From: Heterobilharzia americana
Lineage: Eukaryota > Platyhelminthes > Trematoda > Strigeidida > Schistosomatidae
Length of the DNA: 64,000 nucleotides
Assembly: GCA_944470555.2 (NCBI GenBank)
Contig: OX104127.1
Coordinates: forward strand, 47,358,934-47,422,933
Direction: 5' to 3'
A program made the position numbers and the translations under genes. Positions 24,230 through 35,870 of this stretch are shown here, piece after piece (the stretch's first letter is position 1; every line of letters begins with the position of its first letter). Under the pieces are notes generated by a model. That model was not told the origin of the DNA. It saw only the letters and a list, made by a program, of their open reading frames with translations, and did no database searches.

Positions 24230-26087
24230 CGCAGCAATATTAATCTCAGTTAGTTAGAGGCAATCGGCAGGTAGCCCTGGACCTAGGTCTCGTGCTTGTT
24301 GGCACTCGTTAGCAAGGCGTATCTGCAGCCTAGATGTATAGGATTCGGTCTGCACTTAGAACTAGACAACATGAAATTGGTTGCACTCCCTTGCCCAATC
24401 TATACAGGCAATATTAATCATTTACAAGTGGTTATATGTAAAGGAAAAAAAGACGGTAGCAAAAATAGGGGCAGGTTATTAGAAGTGGTCTCAAAGATGG
24501 ACTTTAATAAGCATTCACTACCTTTGTCTTACTCTTCCATAACAAAAGGAAAAAATCTGTAGTGTGATTGCCATTTTTTTCGATTCCAAACCATATTTCA
24601 TATTATTTTAAACGATTGGGTTAAATAATAACTTGAACTCAATTCAGGAAGACATGAGGCATCATCAACAGATGGTAGGTAACTCAACACAACCATCTTT
24701 TATTCCACGTCACCACCACTTCATTCACTAACTTCCTATCCGTTTCATTCATCCAGTTATTTTTGAATGAGAACCAGATGAGTTCAGATCAGTTTCTTAG
24801 ACTGAAAGCTTAACACGAATGTTCTTTGATCCCATCAGTTTCACTTATTGACAATGCGTGATGGGAAATTGGTTCAGTTGGAGACATACAACAAAGAACT
24901 ACCTTGTGTTTTCAAATTTTCTACTGGACAATGAAAGGCACACCTCTTCAAACATAATGAATTTCTTGTATCTATATGCCATACCTTTCTTTATAATCTT
25001 CAAGTTGTTTGTTTAACGCAATAATAATTGCTCCTGATGACTCCTATTGTGGAAGTTGATATATAGACGCATAGGAACTCAGCTTAAGCTGAACAGTACA
25101 TGTTTTTGTTTCAAACTATCTCAACCTTCAGACACCAACACAGTTTATGAGAAGAAAAAGAAATGCGAAAAATGGAAAGTATGAAGTTTGAAGAGTTGTT
25201 AATGAACACCTATGTTCATGGTTAATGAGACAAAAATTATAAAAAATGGGGACATTACATGCAATTTGTTTTATCGGTTCTTCGAAGTGATAGTTCTCAA
25301 ACTGATGAAAATTAGTTATTTGCAACTACATAAGCGGAACTCATTACGGTTAGGTTGCGATATTACTGATGCCTTGACAAATGTCTGGTAACACAAGTTA
25401 GTCTACCACTTATATGTGAACAGATTATCGTAAAAACCAAATCGTAGTGTAATAGACGTCAGGACTGTTTTAATTTCCGTAGCAAGTATCTCTGTGAATG
25501 TCTAGTTTCTTCTTGAGCGCATCCACTCACATAAGTTATACCACATTTTTAATGATAAGCTTCAACTGCTGACTATCTGGTTCATAACAGATGAAAAATC
25601 GTCTCCTGAGTCGATTGAACTATGGCCTTAAAACCTTTGTGCGGCTATCACATAGATGATCATTCCTGAAAAAAGTTAAATAAGATATGTCAGCACTAAA
25701 ATGGAATAAAACGGTATGAATATCGCAAGGATATTCCAAACTAGCATCTTTTCAGTATTAGTGTAACCCAGTAAAGTGAAGGGTCCAGTTATATGTAGTG
25801 TACTACTAAATAACTAAGCTCTTCCCATTACCACATGCATACTTATGCACTAGACAATAAGCCACACCTTTTGTGTGCGTTCTAATGACGTTTGGTTGTC
25901 CTAATATCAGTAGACGTGGAGTTAAAACGGGTACCATACTGATTACAAGTCAACACCCTAGATCATTGAGTCACAGCTACACACACAATGTAGTAGTCTG
26001 TTGCATATTCTTTCTTTGTGAAAGTACTCTGTTTGTAATTTGTTTTTGGGTTCTTAAAACTCTGCTAGTCTTATCCTGTATTTCTAG
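24230..26087. other. Flank or intron upstream of first visible NT5DC exon
   Basis: It is AT-rich and probably an intron, because the exon at 26,088 starts with a 3' splice site and an incomplete codon. An 88-codon open frame at 24,296-24,562 has no recognisable domain. I did not find the preceding exon. Confidence 0.5.
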
Positions 26088-26266
26088 AACATTTAACTGC
26101 ATTTGATCAAGTCAATCCACGGGATATATTTGTGAATAATGAAGTAAAACTGGGAAAAGTTCAAGTTTACGGGTTTGACTATGATTACACATTGGCTCAT
26201 TATACCTCAGAATTGGACAAATTTATTTTCAATGAATCTCGTAACTTCCTCGTTGAACAAATGAAA
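26088..26266 (+). CDS. NT5DC2/3-like: NT5DC2/3-like gene, exon 1 of 7 visible (HAD motif I)
   Basis: The exon is 179 nt: two bases of a split codon, then 59 codons. It starts after the acceptor CTGTATTTCTAG and ends before GTCAGT. It encodes VNPRDIFVNNEV, then VYGFDYDYTLAHYTSELD and NESRNFLVEQMK. GFDYDYTL is HAD motif I (DxDxT), in which the first Asp is the expected phosphate nucleophile in this fold. Family knowledge: NT5DC2 and NT5DC3 are 5'-nucleotidase-domain proteins related to cytosolic purine 5'-nucleotidase NT5C2, with poorly known substrates. The seven exons found here join in phase and follow the residue order of the animal NT5DC2/3 proteins. The N-terminal exons lie upstream and were not located; the C-terminal half lies beyond 62,329. 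I could not tell NT5DC2 from NT5DC3. Confidence 0.92.
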
Positions 26267-27519
26267 GTCAGTCACCAGTTAATTATATTTTCTTTAAGAA
26301 CAATATAGTCTCAAAAGTACTGCTTGTAAACACGCTCATGTTTGCTTGTCTATTTATTTGTTCGTTATGAGGTATTTGAATTTATTGGAAATTAATAATT
26401 TTGAGGCCTACCAACACTTTTCGTTCAAAAATTTCTAATCCCAAGCATAATTACAGCAATTTCTAAATTCACTCAGCAGATTCTAATTTGAAAGTATGTA
26501 GTTATTTTTCTTCATGAACTGATACCTGTGACGGTGTACACTGTTAAGCCGGTCCAGGATAAAATATGGGATCTCTGGCTACTAATAACTACGTCCTAAT
26601 TTAGATACTGTTTCTAGTTCTTACTGTTGGTAGCACCCAACTTCAACCGATTAGTCTTATGGCTTTGTTGCAACAGAGTGCCATCGGTTTGGAACTAATT
26701 CCCACTCCTAATTTCATAGATAACTTTGTAGGGTTCGCCTTGAAGCAAGTCATTATTTAACACTGACTGTTGTCAATAGTTCTGTAGGTTTGTGACAGAA
26801 ACGATCTGCAAATGATTGGTTCCCTATAAGTCACTACTAAAATATATAAATAAATCTTTGTATTAGTCTAAATTTTATAACTGATGTGTACTTTCCATCA
26901 TGAAAAATGTGGGGAGAACACATTCACTACCACGCTTTTAAAGTACTGATACCTGAAAGTTTAAAATGTTATGAATAACATCTGCAGGACAATTGCACTC
27001 ATTTACTGTCTCAGTTAGATAATCTGCAAGATAGGTCCCCTATACCGACGTTCATTGGAAGCACAAAAAACACTTAGTCGAGCGTTCTAAAAAGTTGTGC
27101 AGCTGACTTACTACAAAAGTAACTTTGACCACATTTTAGTTTTCTTCATGGCTTTTCAGCATCAGTGTGTTTAGCTAAATAGATGCTTGGAAGGAAATTC
27201 ACTTACTGAAGTACTATAGAAACTTGATACAAACCGGTTATCCTTAACTCTTCAAGACTAGATGTGATTTTTTGTTTATAGAGCTGACTCCAGTATCCAA
27301 CTAAACTTAAAAACCTACCAACTTCTTGTTCCACTATATCTAACAGCGTAAAAAATACAGAAGCATGTGTAAAAATCGTCGCCTTACAAGTTTTTCATCA
27401 CTCATTATCGAAGTGTTTATTGACTTTATACTAAACAGGTTGTGGAAACACGAAAGAGGTGAACTCAAGAGCAGTAAACAAAGTTTCCTCTTGATTTTTT
27501 GTGTACAGATTGTTTATTC

Positions 27520-27650
27520 ACTGCACAACACACTTGATGAAAACCGGCAATTATTACGTTTCCTGATACCAGGATTGCCTTTGATTCTGTGAACAATACC
27601 CTTTTATGGGACTGTTTATTACTCGTGAGGAACATGGTGAATATGTCTGC
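27520..27650 (+). pseudogene. Short RT-like remnant
   Basis: In one frame the sequence reads IAFDSVNNTLLWDCLLL, which resembles RT motif A of RTE-type elements (AFDSV...LW). The surroundings do not support a longer match. It is in intron 1 of the NT5DC-like gene. Confidence 0.4.
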
Positions 27651-28224
27651 GATACTATGACTGATTTATTGGCCTGTCATTCAAGATATTCAATCACTAA
27701 TCGCGAACATCCAGAGGATTCCAGTCAGATAACTTTCATGATTCATACCAACCGTCCTAGGTTTATGCTGTATTTAAATGTAATCATCCTTAGCTTTTTT
27801 CCAATTTAAACCTATTCCACTTAATGCCGAACTTTGCGACTATGATATTTTTCACTACATCATATTCTTTCTTTCTGAATAATTCGATTATTTGCACAGA
27901 TGAGATAAGAGAATTCCCATTGTCCCACTTTAGCTCGGTTAGCAAGAATTACTCTTTGTTGGAGTGACTCTTAGGCATCTACGCCATTTACCAGTTAACT
28001 TTGTTACTCAGTAGTGTTTGTTCCCGTATTTTCTCAACATTTCAAAGCTAACTTATTTCGTGGTGATCTAAATACTGTGTTTACTTCAATAAACGTTTAT
28101 TAGCCATCAAACTATGTCAGTAATAACTCGCCATCAATTCTTTGATGAAGTTTGAAGTAAGTGTAGTGATTTTGGCATAACTGTTTAGTTTTGTTTTCAA
28201 GCTGATATTTATCCCGGACTGACA

Positions 28225-28310
28225 TCAGTTGGAGAACCACTTAAGACCTTGGAGCGCTAGACAGCTGTTTCGTCCTAGTATAGGACTCCAGCAGTGGGCA
28301 TCCATGACGT
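28225..28310 (-). ncRNA. Hammerhead-ribozyme-like remnant
   Basis: On the minus strand, about 28,310 to 28,255 reads CTGCTGGAGTCC, TATACT, AGGACGAAACAGCTGTC. This has a stem II (GTCC paired with GGAC), the GAAA core strand, a very short stem III (ACAG with CTGT) and GTC at the expected cleavage position. The CUGANGA core strand is altered to CTGCTGGA, so activity is doubtful. A minimal stem III is the form described for hammerheads of Penelope-like elements and retrozymes. Confidence 0.45.
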
Positions 28311-28611
28311 TGCCAGGAATCACTTGTCATTGTTTATTCGAGTCATTTTCAGAAGCTGTGTATCCGTATTTAATGGTTGGAACGAGAAAACATGTCCTTC
28401 ACCACAAAGTCATCAAAAATTGTTTACAAAATGGGGACTGAAAGGTCAGCGCAAGACCTGTTTCGGAATTTGTTAAAAACTGCTTCTAGAATTACAAGGT
28501 GACTGGGTAATCTGGGAAGTAATAAAAGTAAAAAAATTGACTCAATTATATTGAAATAAACAATTGCAGAGTAAAGAAATAGAATGAAAATAATAATTAG
28601 TGATGAATAGT

Positions 28612-28775
28612 GGTTAGCAGTGGAATCGACTACGCACGTTTCATCCTATTTGGGTCTTGTCAGTTAAATGTACCTGCCTCGTAGTGAATAAGTTGTTCCC
28701 ACTAATGCTCGAAACCAAGACCGATCACTTCAAATGCCACAGCGTTACCCACTAGACCACCGAGTTACAGTAGAC
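28612..28775 (-). mobile_element. Sm-alpha-like SINE with decayed hammerhead ribozyme
   Basis: On the minus strand there is a tRNA-like Pol III A box (TGGTCTAGTGGGTAACGC) at about 28,762, a B-box-like GGTTTCGAGCAT near 28,715, and then CTGACAAGACCCAAATAGG and ATGAAACGTGCG at about 28,660-28,635. CCCAAATAGG is the stem-loop II word of the schistosome Sm-alpha hammerhead. The core reads CTGACAA where CUGANGA is required, so cleavage is probably lost. The GAAA strand is intact. Confidence 0.7.
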
Positions 28776-28937
28776 ACTCCTTGTATGGTGGATATAGTAT
28801 GGTTTTCTTGATGTTATAGCTTGTAAGTCTCCGTCGTTAACTGGACCGAATTGATTGGCCGCTAATGATGTTGATAAATAAAATAACAGAAGTCATAGAA
28901 AGACTATGACTAAGGTGAAATTAGAGGTTGGACTTAC

Positions 28938-29094
28938 CTTTTTTGATCTCAGAGATCAGGTTTGCCAAGGCTTTTACTATGCTCAGATAATGAGTCTGCA
29001 CTTCCTCCGAAATGGTTGATTTTACTTCATAAATGACTTTGAGGGGAGATTCTGATGGAGCAGATTTAACCAGGTGACGGTTAGTCGATTTGCA
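28938..29094 (-). CDS. Candidate internal exon on the antisense strand
   Basis: On the minus strand an open stretch of 157 nt lies between the acceptor GATTGTCTGAACAG and the donor AAAAAG|GTAAGT. It encodes 52 residues, for example LKVIYEVKSTISEEVQTHYL and IVKALANLISEIKK, which look like normal helical protein. I recognise no family. It would belong to a gene nested in NT5DC intron 1 on the opposite strand, or be a relic. No neighbouring exon was found. Confidence 0.3.
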
Positions 29095-29414
29095 CTGTTC
29101 AGACAATCATGAAAAATAGTATTTAGAGATGCGTGTGGATATAACATGTTTTTACGGCCTACGTATCCATCACACATTCTAGAACAAACCTTTCAGCCGT
29201 CATCTTGGAAACAATTTTAGATGACTTTATGTTGAAGGACATATTTCCTCTTGTAACTATAAGTACATGTTTACAGCTTCTGAAAATGATTCTTCAAAAA
29301 GAAAATTTTCTCCTGTTAGTTTTTAAAAGTTCTATTCTAAACAAATCGTAAATTTTGTTCTTTTCGGTTTCTGCGTATAAACTACTTCCAAAATGGCATG
29401 TTTAACATTTGAAG

Positions 29415-29486
29415 TATCCTGAGGAGATTTTGGATTTTGAATACGCTGAATTCGCTAGACGCGGTCTACATTTCGACGTAAAAAGG
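29415..29486 (+). CDS. NT5DC2/3-like: NT5DC2/3-like gene, exon 2
   Basis: The exon is 72 nt (24 codons, phase 0 at both ends), from after the acceptor TTTAACATTTGAAG to before GTAGGT. It encodes YPEEILDFEYAEFARRGLHF followed by DVKR. In animal NT5DC2/3 proteins the block after the motif I exon has the same Y-P-x-E-I and RGLH-x-D-V pattern, so the exon is placed with confidence. Intron 1 is 3,148 bp. Confidence 0.92.
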
Positions 29487-29837
29487 GTAGGTTTGGTCAC
29501 TGTTGATGAATGCAAGAAAAATTCTTAGTTGACGTACCGATTACTTTCATATAATGTAAATGGTTACAAGATAACGATAATGGACAATATCGCGGTCTCG
29601 GAAGACACCGTACCGTTCATTACTACATCGGTGTGGCGACCGTATTGAGCTAATTAACTTGGTTGGGCCAAACAGTTATTATTGTCATTTTTTTTCCAAT
29701 TCATTTTGTATGTCACCTGGTTCCCTTCTATTCTGTGTAATGAATTTCTAATTTTAAACATGGATACTTAAGGCGAGTTAGGAACATATGCGAAGCAAAT
29801 GAAATATTTTGTTTTGCTTTTACTTCAAGCAAGTACA

Positions 29838-30870
29838 TAACGCTAATCAAAGCTCTCTACTCAAACTCACGCAGCCATGTAAGAGCATATGGAGAGTTTT
29901 CATCTGAATTGACAACAACTAGTGGTGCTCGTCAGGGATTTCTGCTGTCACCGTTCCTATTTAATTTCTTTGAGTATGCACAAATGGACATAACCTTAGA
30001 TGCCTCTGACTTCATGGAGATTTACCTACTCTATGAAGGGTATCTTGTTGACTTTGAGTACTTAGAAGATATTATCTTGTTAGGTGAAGACACTGGTAAA
30101 ATACAGGTTTTTTTGAACGCCTTGAGCAGAAATTTGAGCTTTTGACATGCGCTTCGAACCTTTCCAGTGTAAGATGATACTTCAGGAATGGTCTGCAACT
30201 ACTCCAAGTCTAAGGAGAGAGAGAAGTGGCTGAGTGTATCGACCACTTCATCTCACTAACATAGGGAGTTGCATCAGTCCAGAGGGACTGGTTGCTGACG
30301 AAATCCAAGCTAGGATACAGAATGCCTATTTGACATTTGCCAACTTGCGTCACCTCTGGCGCTGAATGGTGAGATATCCGACTACACACCAAAGGATGAA
30401 GACACTGTGCTGCAGTTCGTTTTGTCCTATTATACGGTTATGAGACATGGCTGTTAAAATCAGAATGTATGAAGAGATCGCAAGTTTTTGACCATATGTC
30501 TTCGTAGCGTTGCTCGTGTATGCTGGAGTCACCATGTGAAGAATGTTGAGGTTCAGCGAAAGGTTGTGAGCACGGAGGGACAAGTCGTTCGGTGAGGTTG
30601 TGAACCTTCATCGACTGAGGTGGCTTGGACATGTGTTGCATGTGCCAAGCCATCAGCTGCGTTGACATGCAACGCTAGGAGGCCTAGTGTGGCCAGACTA
30701 AGAAGTGGCACCAGTGCATGAAGTCTCTGACTGTTGATCCGAACCGTGTCGGGAGGTGTAGACTACGTTGTTGGGGTTCTCGAGTTGTTAGGAGTCACTG
30801 ATTGAAAGCTTCGGTGATATGGATGAATACCGGCTGCAATGGTGTGGATGTTTGACAGTAGTGATTAGAT
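29838..30870 (+). pseudogene. 5'-truncated RTE-like element (second family)
   Basis: It begins in the RT palm with LYSNSRSHVRAYGEF and TTSGARQGFLLSPFLFNFFE (motif B), then YLEDIILLGEDTG, where YADD has become YLED. It continues with a thumb and C-terminal region in broken frames: IQNAYLTFANLRHLWR near 30,325, FVLLYGYETWLLKSE near 30,425, LRWLGHVLHVPSHQL near 30,615. It differs clearly from the RTE-1 family. It sits in NT5DC intron 2 in sense orientation. Confidence 0.8.
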
Positions 30871-31194
30871 AAATAGCTTTTGATTGAGTCTTCTGTCAGT
30901 AATACGTTTACTTGGAACATCCCAAGCCAGTCTCGATATTGAGCTGCTTAAGCTGATATACATGAGGTGGTCTAATCAGTATGTTTATATTCACATGGCA
31001 CTTGGTACTGCTTCATATGCTTCAGGTAGCCTTGTCTTATATCATCACAGTGAGATGTAAAACAGCAAGACGAGAGACAAAAGATATTACCAAAAAATGT
31101 GGGATACAAAAGGTGGGTATTAAAATAAATAACGAAATATGATATATCAACCAGGATGATGATAAAATGTGGATACATCTGTGCCACTGAGATT

Positions 31195-31300
31195 CTAACC
31201 TTTAGTTTTAGTTGTTATGTAGATCCGAACCCACAAGTCTATATTTTCTGCACACGTTTCGGACTAACAGTCAGACGCTTTGTGAACCGATAACACATTT
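31195..31300 (-). repeat. tRNA-like sequence
   Basis: The minus strand carries GTCTGACTGTTAGTCCGAAAC, broken here as CTGACTGTTAGTC (an Asn-type anticodon-arm look-alike), then a B-box-like GGGTTCGGATCT. The acceptor stem and the 5' half do not fold well, so it is a SINE head or decayed tRNA copy, not a tRNA gene. Confidence 0.35.
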
Positions 31301-31869
31301 CATTCTGGTCACCGTTATCTTTTTTCCACCCTGAAATAATGTACTAATTTATCTATGGTAATCTTGGGGTGAAAAATCTATTTATTCATAATTGTAGTAG
31401 TCAAATTATCTATATTTCTCTTGAGTGGAAATAAACTCGTAATAATCATAAATATATTGTTATTTGCTGATACTTGTAATTCCCCATTGTTATACTGGAT
31501 ATAGTTGTTCGACCTCTGTTGGCACAGGGACTCATTCGGGTATCCCAACATTGCGTGAATATTTATTATGCTATAATTTAATGGATTCCACTGTAAGTCA
31601 ACGCCAAGTAAATTATAAAATCATGAATGTATCTGGTTAAAAATACAGTAAACTCAGGTTTCTGCTATGTGAATAACAAAATCAGTTGACTTTGATACTT
31701 AATGGAAACAGTAAGAAAAGGGAGTTCACATGAAAAGAAAATTTTCACTAGTGACCATTATTTAAAAATAACTCTAGAACACTGAATGACTGTTTACGAC
31801 TCTACAATAATTTACAATCTACTTCCATCAGAACAGAATTATGAATACCAATATGCTTCTACAGTGTAG

Positions 31870-32040
31870 CCGTGGTTCATTTATTTAGGGAAAGGACTTT
31901 CAACCTATAGGTTTCGGGTTAGAACCCAACTTCATCTACTGAGGTTTGGGCAGGTAAGTAATATCATTAGTACCCCTCACACAAGAGATGTGGCTCACTG
32001 CTTACTGCACGACTGTGCATAAAGCAACTGAGTGCATTTC
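31870..32040 (+). mobile_element. tRNA-derived SINE, family 2, copy 1
   Basis: A B-box-like GGGTTAGAACCC is followed by a body shared with 35,672-35,835 and, less well, 47,886-48,040: GAGGTTTGGGC, then CTGCACGACTGTGCAT, then CTGAGTG. It lies in NT5DC intron 2. Confidence 0.6.
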
Positions 32041-32519
32041 GCCTCCCTTTGATATACTTCTACAATATTTTCTAATTTCGGTCAGTGTCATTCAATTGGC
32101 ATACCATGTCGTCAAGATGGATGATAATACACCTTAGTTACCAGTGGATGAAAAACATCTTCAAATTAATCCGGTCTTCAAGCCCACCAACCCCAATATT
32201 TCTAAGATGTTTTCATTTTTATTGTTTGTTACTCATTACACTGTCGTAAAAATCATACAAAATTTGTGATTTAATTGGCTATAAATTCATTTCACATTCA
32301 TTCTTTTTTTAAGCCAGGTAATTGAAAGAACTCATAAGTTAGTTTACTGTCTAGGCTCTTCCAGAAACAAGGTGATTTTAACACCCAGTGTTTTTCTAGT
32401 GGGTAAATCGAGAGTTTACACCTTTTATTATATTAAAAGTAGCAAAACAAATTTTTTAAGCTAAAATAATGCACCATTAGTCATACGCAATTCAAACTGA
32501 ATAAGATACAAGTCAAACT

Positions 32520-32750
32520 TTACGTACACATTGGACGGATGTAAATACCATCAACTCACCGGATTAATAGGACAAAAATGCTTACTATGCATCAGTAATA
32601 CCGAAATAACAAAATACAACACCTCCGATTTTGGTCTGTTCATCAGAAATGTCACAGTGAAGCAGTATCACTTACTCGATAAGGTTCGAACATCATTTAT
32701 CGTCCATATTCATATCGTGTAACTCCATAACTTTGAGACAGTTTATAAAC
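32520..32750 (-). repeat. Dispersed repeat fragment (GGGCACTG family relative)
   Basis: The stretch near 32,655-32,700 (CAGTGAAGCAGTATCACTTA, then TTCGAACATCATTTATC) is related to the body of the repeat seen at 40,178-40,390 and 54,540-54,665. The boundaries are uncertain. Confidence 0.35.
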
Positions 32751-32903
32751 TTCATTTTATAGGATGAATTTTTACTTGTGTAATCCCGGCGTAGTATATT
32801 AGAACAAATAACAAAATAAACAAATATTTTGTATTACTTTGTTATTTGTTCTAATATACTACGCCGGGATTACACAAGTAAAAATACATCCTATACAATG
32901 AAT
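32751..32903. repeat. Near-perfect palindrome with ~65-bp arms (MITE-like hairpin)
   Basis: The left arm 32,751-32,815 and right arm 32,838-32,903 are reverse complements except for about three differences, around a 22-base loop. The arm contains ACTTGTGTAATCCCGGCG and ATTAGAACAAATAACAAA. No ORF or transposase is present. A diverged single arm occurs at about 62,525-62,590. Confidence 0.9.
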
Positions 32904-32984
32904 CATACTAACTCGGTGCCCAAGTTTTTTCAAACCATCCAGTCCATTGTTGGCCAGGATACCCTCAAAGTTTATAAACTGTCC

Positions 32985-33092
32985 TCATCCAGCAAGTGAT
33001 ACTGTTTCCCTGTGTGACCTTTCTAGTAAACAGACTAAAATGGAATAACAATCTACCACAGTGCCCAAGTTTTACTTCTATATTAACAACAT
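32985..33092 (-). repeat. Dispersed repeat (GGGCACTG family), copy
   Basis: On the minus strand it reads TAAAACTTGGGCACTGTGGT and continues with words shared with 54,540-54,665 (minus) and 40,178-40,295 (plus). No coding potential is seen. Confidence 0.5.
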
Positions 33093-33434
33093 CGAGTATT
33101 CATTGTGTTATTGTCTAGTGAAAAGTGATATATAGTGATGACCAGACATTCATACAACAGTCCAATATAATTTTTGAAATAAGACTGAGATTCGACTAGT
33201 GATCAGATCTCTTAAATGAACCGGTTGTTAACCTAGAGTCTACTAGTTCAAATCTAGTTTCAACATAGGTTTTGTTTGATCGGTAGTTCACTGTTTCAAA
33301 GCTACTTGACCTATATTTCCCATTTGAATATTTTTTATTGCATTCAATAGTATGAATCTACTTATATCACGATTTCCAGAAATGGTCTATTTGTATACAG
33401 TTATGTTCACTAGAATATTTACTATCCTTTGTAG

Positions 33435-33584
33435 GGGCTGCTGATGAAAGTTGATGCCTTTCACCATATTCAACTGGACACGGTTCATCGTGGCTTTACA
33501 CTTCTGTCGTTTGATGAAATATTACATGTTTATCGTGGAAGTCATTTGGCCAGTGATATTTTGAAGCAGAAAATCACCCCCAGT
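33435..33584 (+). CDS. NT5DC2/3-like: NT5DC2/3-like gene, exon 3
   Basis: The exon is 150 nt (50 codons, phase 0 at both ends), between ATCCTTTGTAG and GTAAGC. It encodes LLMKVDAFHHIQLDTVHRG, then FDEILHVYRGSHLASDILK. The MK-x-DAFH-x-IQL-x-TV-x-RG pattern and GSH are hallmarks of NT5DC2/3 proteins. After this exon the fluke protein appears about nine residues shorter than animal relatives before the next block; a very small extra exon in intron 3 cannot be excluded. Intron 2 is 3,948 bp. Confidence 0.93.
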
Positions 33585-33689
33585 GTAAGCTTTTTTGGTT
33601 TACTTATTATGGTGGGTATGTGATACTTGTTTTCACCAGCCTTTAAGAGATTTTGGAGCTTAGACATACCTATCAAGGCTTGGTTATGG

Positions 33690-34880
33690 CTTTGTTTCTT
33701 GGTCTAAAGAAGGCCTTTAAATCCGTCAATCGAGAGGTTTTGTGGGATTATATGGGTTGTAAAGAGAGTACCGAGTGAGCATATTATACCAATCAGTGAT
33801 CTCTACTGGAACTGGTGCAGCCGTGTAATAGTTTACTGATATTTGTCGTATAAGGTAACGAAAAAGAGTAGTACCCGACAGTGACATATGTTACCACCAA
33901 TACTACTTACCTTTGATGCAAACGTGCTGATGTTTATAACCCTAAGCACATCCTACTTCTAATGGTTTGATTTATTATCTGCAGATCATCTGGTCGATAT
34001 GTAGTGCACAGATGACGCAGTTGTGGCAGGTGAAGACACCGAGCAATGAGCAGTATTCCGAACGCCTTAAGTGAAAATCTGGATATGTTTGGCCTGTGTT
34101 TTTTCACCTAACAAATGTAAACTAGTGCTTCAAAAATGATGTACATTGACCCCGTAACCTGAGGATAAAAGAATGAAGTAGTGGAATGCGCTGAACATTT
34201 CTCTTTTGGAATTCGCACCAATCCTGTTAGTCGTGATAACGAAATCTCAACTCAGGAACAAAACGTCTGTTCAACATTCTTCCCCTTATCCTATCTATGC
34301 AGTCAGCAAGATATCAGATAGCCTAGTAAAGAATGAGTATGCAGCACAACTATCCACCCTGTCCTATCATACAGTAATGAAACATAGATGTTGAAAGTGT
34401 GAAGAAGCACTAGATGTCTGATCATAAGTTTCTCTGTGGCATTTCAAGCATATTACGTAACTATCATGTGACGAATTTTGGAATTAGGTGTAGAGTGTTA
34501 GGTAAAAAAGGTAATTCGGTCGATGAAGTTGTGAACCTTCTTGCAAACCATTTTAAAAGATGAACACAACTATGATCTGCTTTTCAATATATGAAGTATT
34601 TTCACTATGCTCTACCTTCTTAAATTCTGTACTAACTTCCTTGGCTACAGTTTCTTCTCAAGCCTTAAGAAGAACGAGTATGTTGCCATACGGCGTTTTG
34701 GTTCTTGAAGTGCCTTATGGATATATAATTCGTTGCGTGGGTCAGTGTTAACTGACCACTGGACACGCGAACTTGAAGTTGCCTGAGCAGTAGGATCTCC
34801 AGCTTCCTGCGTTTCAGACATCTTTGGAGGTTGATGCTGGCTGGGACTGGGTTATGATCTACTCAAAGCTTAAGAAGACA
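33690..34880 (+). pseudogene. Degenerate RTE-like element (second family)
   Basis: It starts near RT motif A: GLKKAFKSVNREVLWDYMGC at 33,703, where the catalytic Asp of AFDSV is Lys. Scattered later fragments follow in broken frames, such as VSLWHFKHIT and a vestigial C-terminal region at 34,430-34,560. The last part (34,820-34,960) resembles 56,355-56,480. It is older than the 29,838-30,870 copy, has the same orientation, and lies in NT5DC intron 3. Confidence 0.6.
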
Positions 34881-35671
34881 GTCTGTGCTACCCCACCTGT
34901 AGCCAGTTTATTGTAACTGACCACCTGAGCGACTTCCTTCTGAGCGTATGCACCTTCCCAAACCATTCTAATTCTCAACTGTAATTGAGATGTGTGTCAA
35001 GCGCACCTGATTGAAAAGAATATTCAGTTGATGTAAGGACTTATCTTCAGCTTCGGTCCATCAGAACGTAGGTAAAAATGATAAATAGACAATGTTGTTT
35101 CTCTTCCCAGTTTCCTCTTTTTCTAACTGTGAATTATAATTTGTAAACATTGAGACGAAGACACCATATATGTGAATAAACGGGTCACATTTGCATGTCT
35201 GATTTACTTTTAGCCAAATATATCTTTGCGATAAGTGAATAGACCATCTTAATCTTATTGATTAGTGACAGTGTTTATCCCTGTACTCTGTATGTTTGTA
35301 ATAACAGTAATCTGGATTCAGTGCACCGTGTGAGTATGACGAATCTGAATTTTGGGATCTCGTTTTTTACTCCTACATGATTTTGAATTACAAGCTATAG
35401 CTAGCACACAAAATAACTCATAATTCGATTTCAAAAACAGCATATGAACCCTTCTGTCTCTAGCGGCAAACACAACTGTTAATGTGAGATCTGGTTGACT
35501 AGTTCAACTTCGGCTATAGCATTCAGTGCGACGCCGATATCAGGAAAACGCCAAGCTGATGCCACAGGGTCCTGGAATAAACGTACGACTAACACCTTTC
35601 GAACTGACAGGTGGAGAGGCTATTGAAAGCATTTAACTGCCATCTTGTGTCCAGGTCTTTTTGGAGTTATA

Positions 35672-35835
35672 GCTCACTAATTTAGGGAGATGACTTTTAG
35701 CCGGCTGGTCTCGGGTTCGAACACCGCTGCATCAACTAAGGTTTGGGCGACTGAGTAGTACCATCAGCCTTCAAACAGTAGGTGAGGTTCATCCCCTACT
35801 GCACAAATGTGCATGAGGTAGCTGAGTGGATTCTT
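35672..35835 (+). mobile_element. tRNA-derived SINE, family 2, copy 2
   Basis: The B box GGGTTCGAACACC at 35,712 is close to consensus. The body shares AGGTTTGGGC, CTACTGCAC, TGTGCAT and GCTGAGTGGATT with 31,870-32,040. The A box is weak. Confidence 0.6.
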
Positions 35836-35870
35836 CAATCTAGGCCTTTGAGATACAACATGCATCAATG

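Noticed and set aside
24296..24562. 88-codon plus-strand protein
   Set aside because: No domain, no homologous pattern and no splice context; probably chance.
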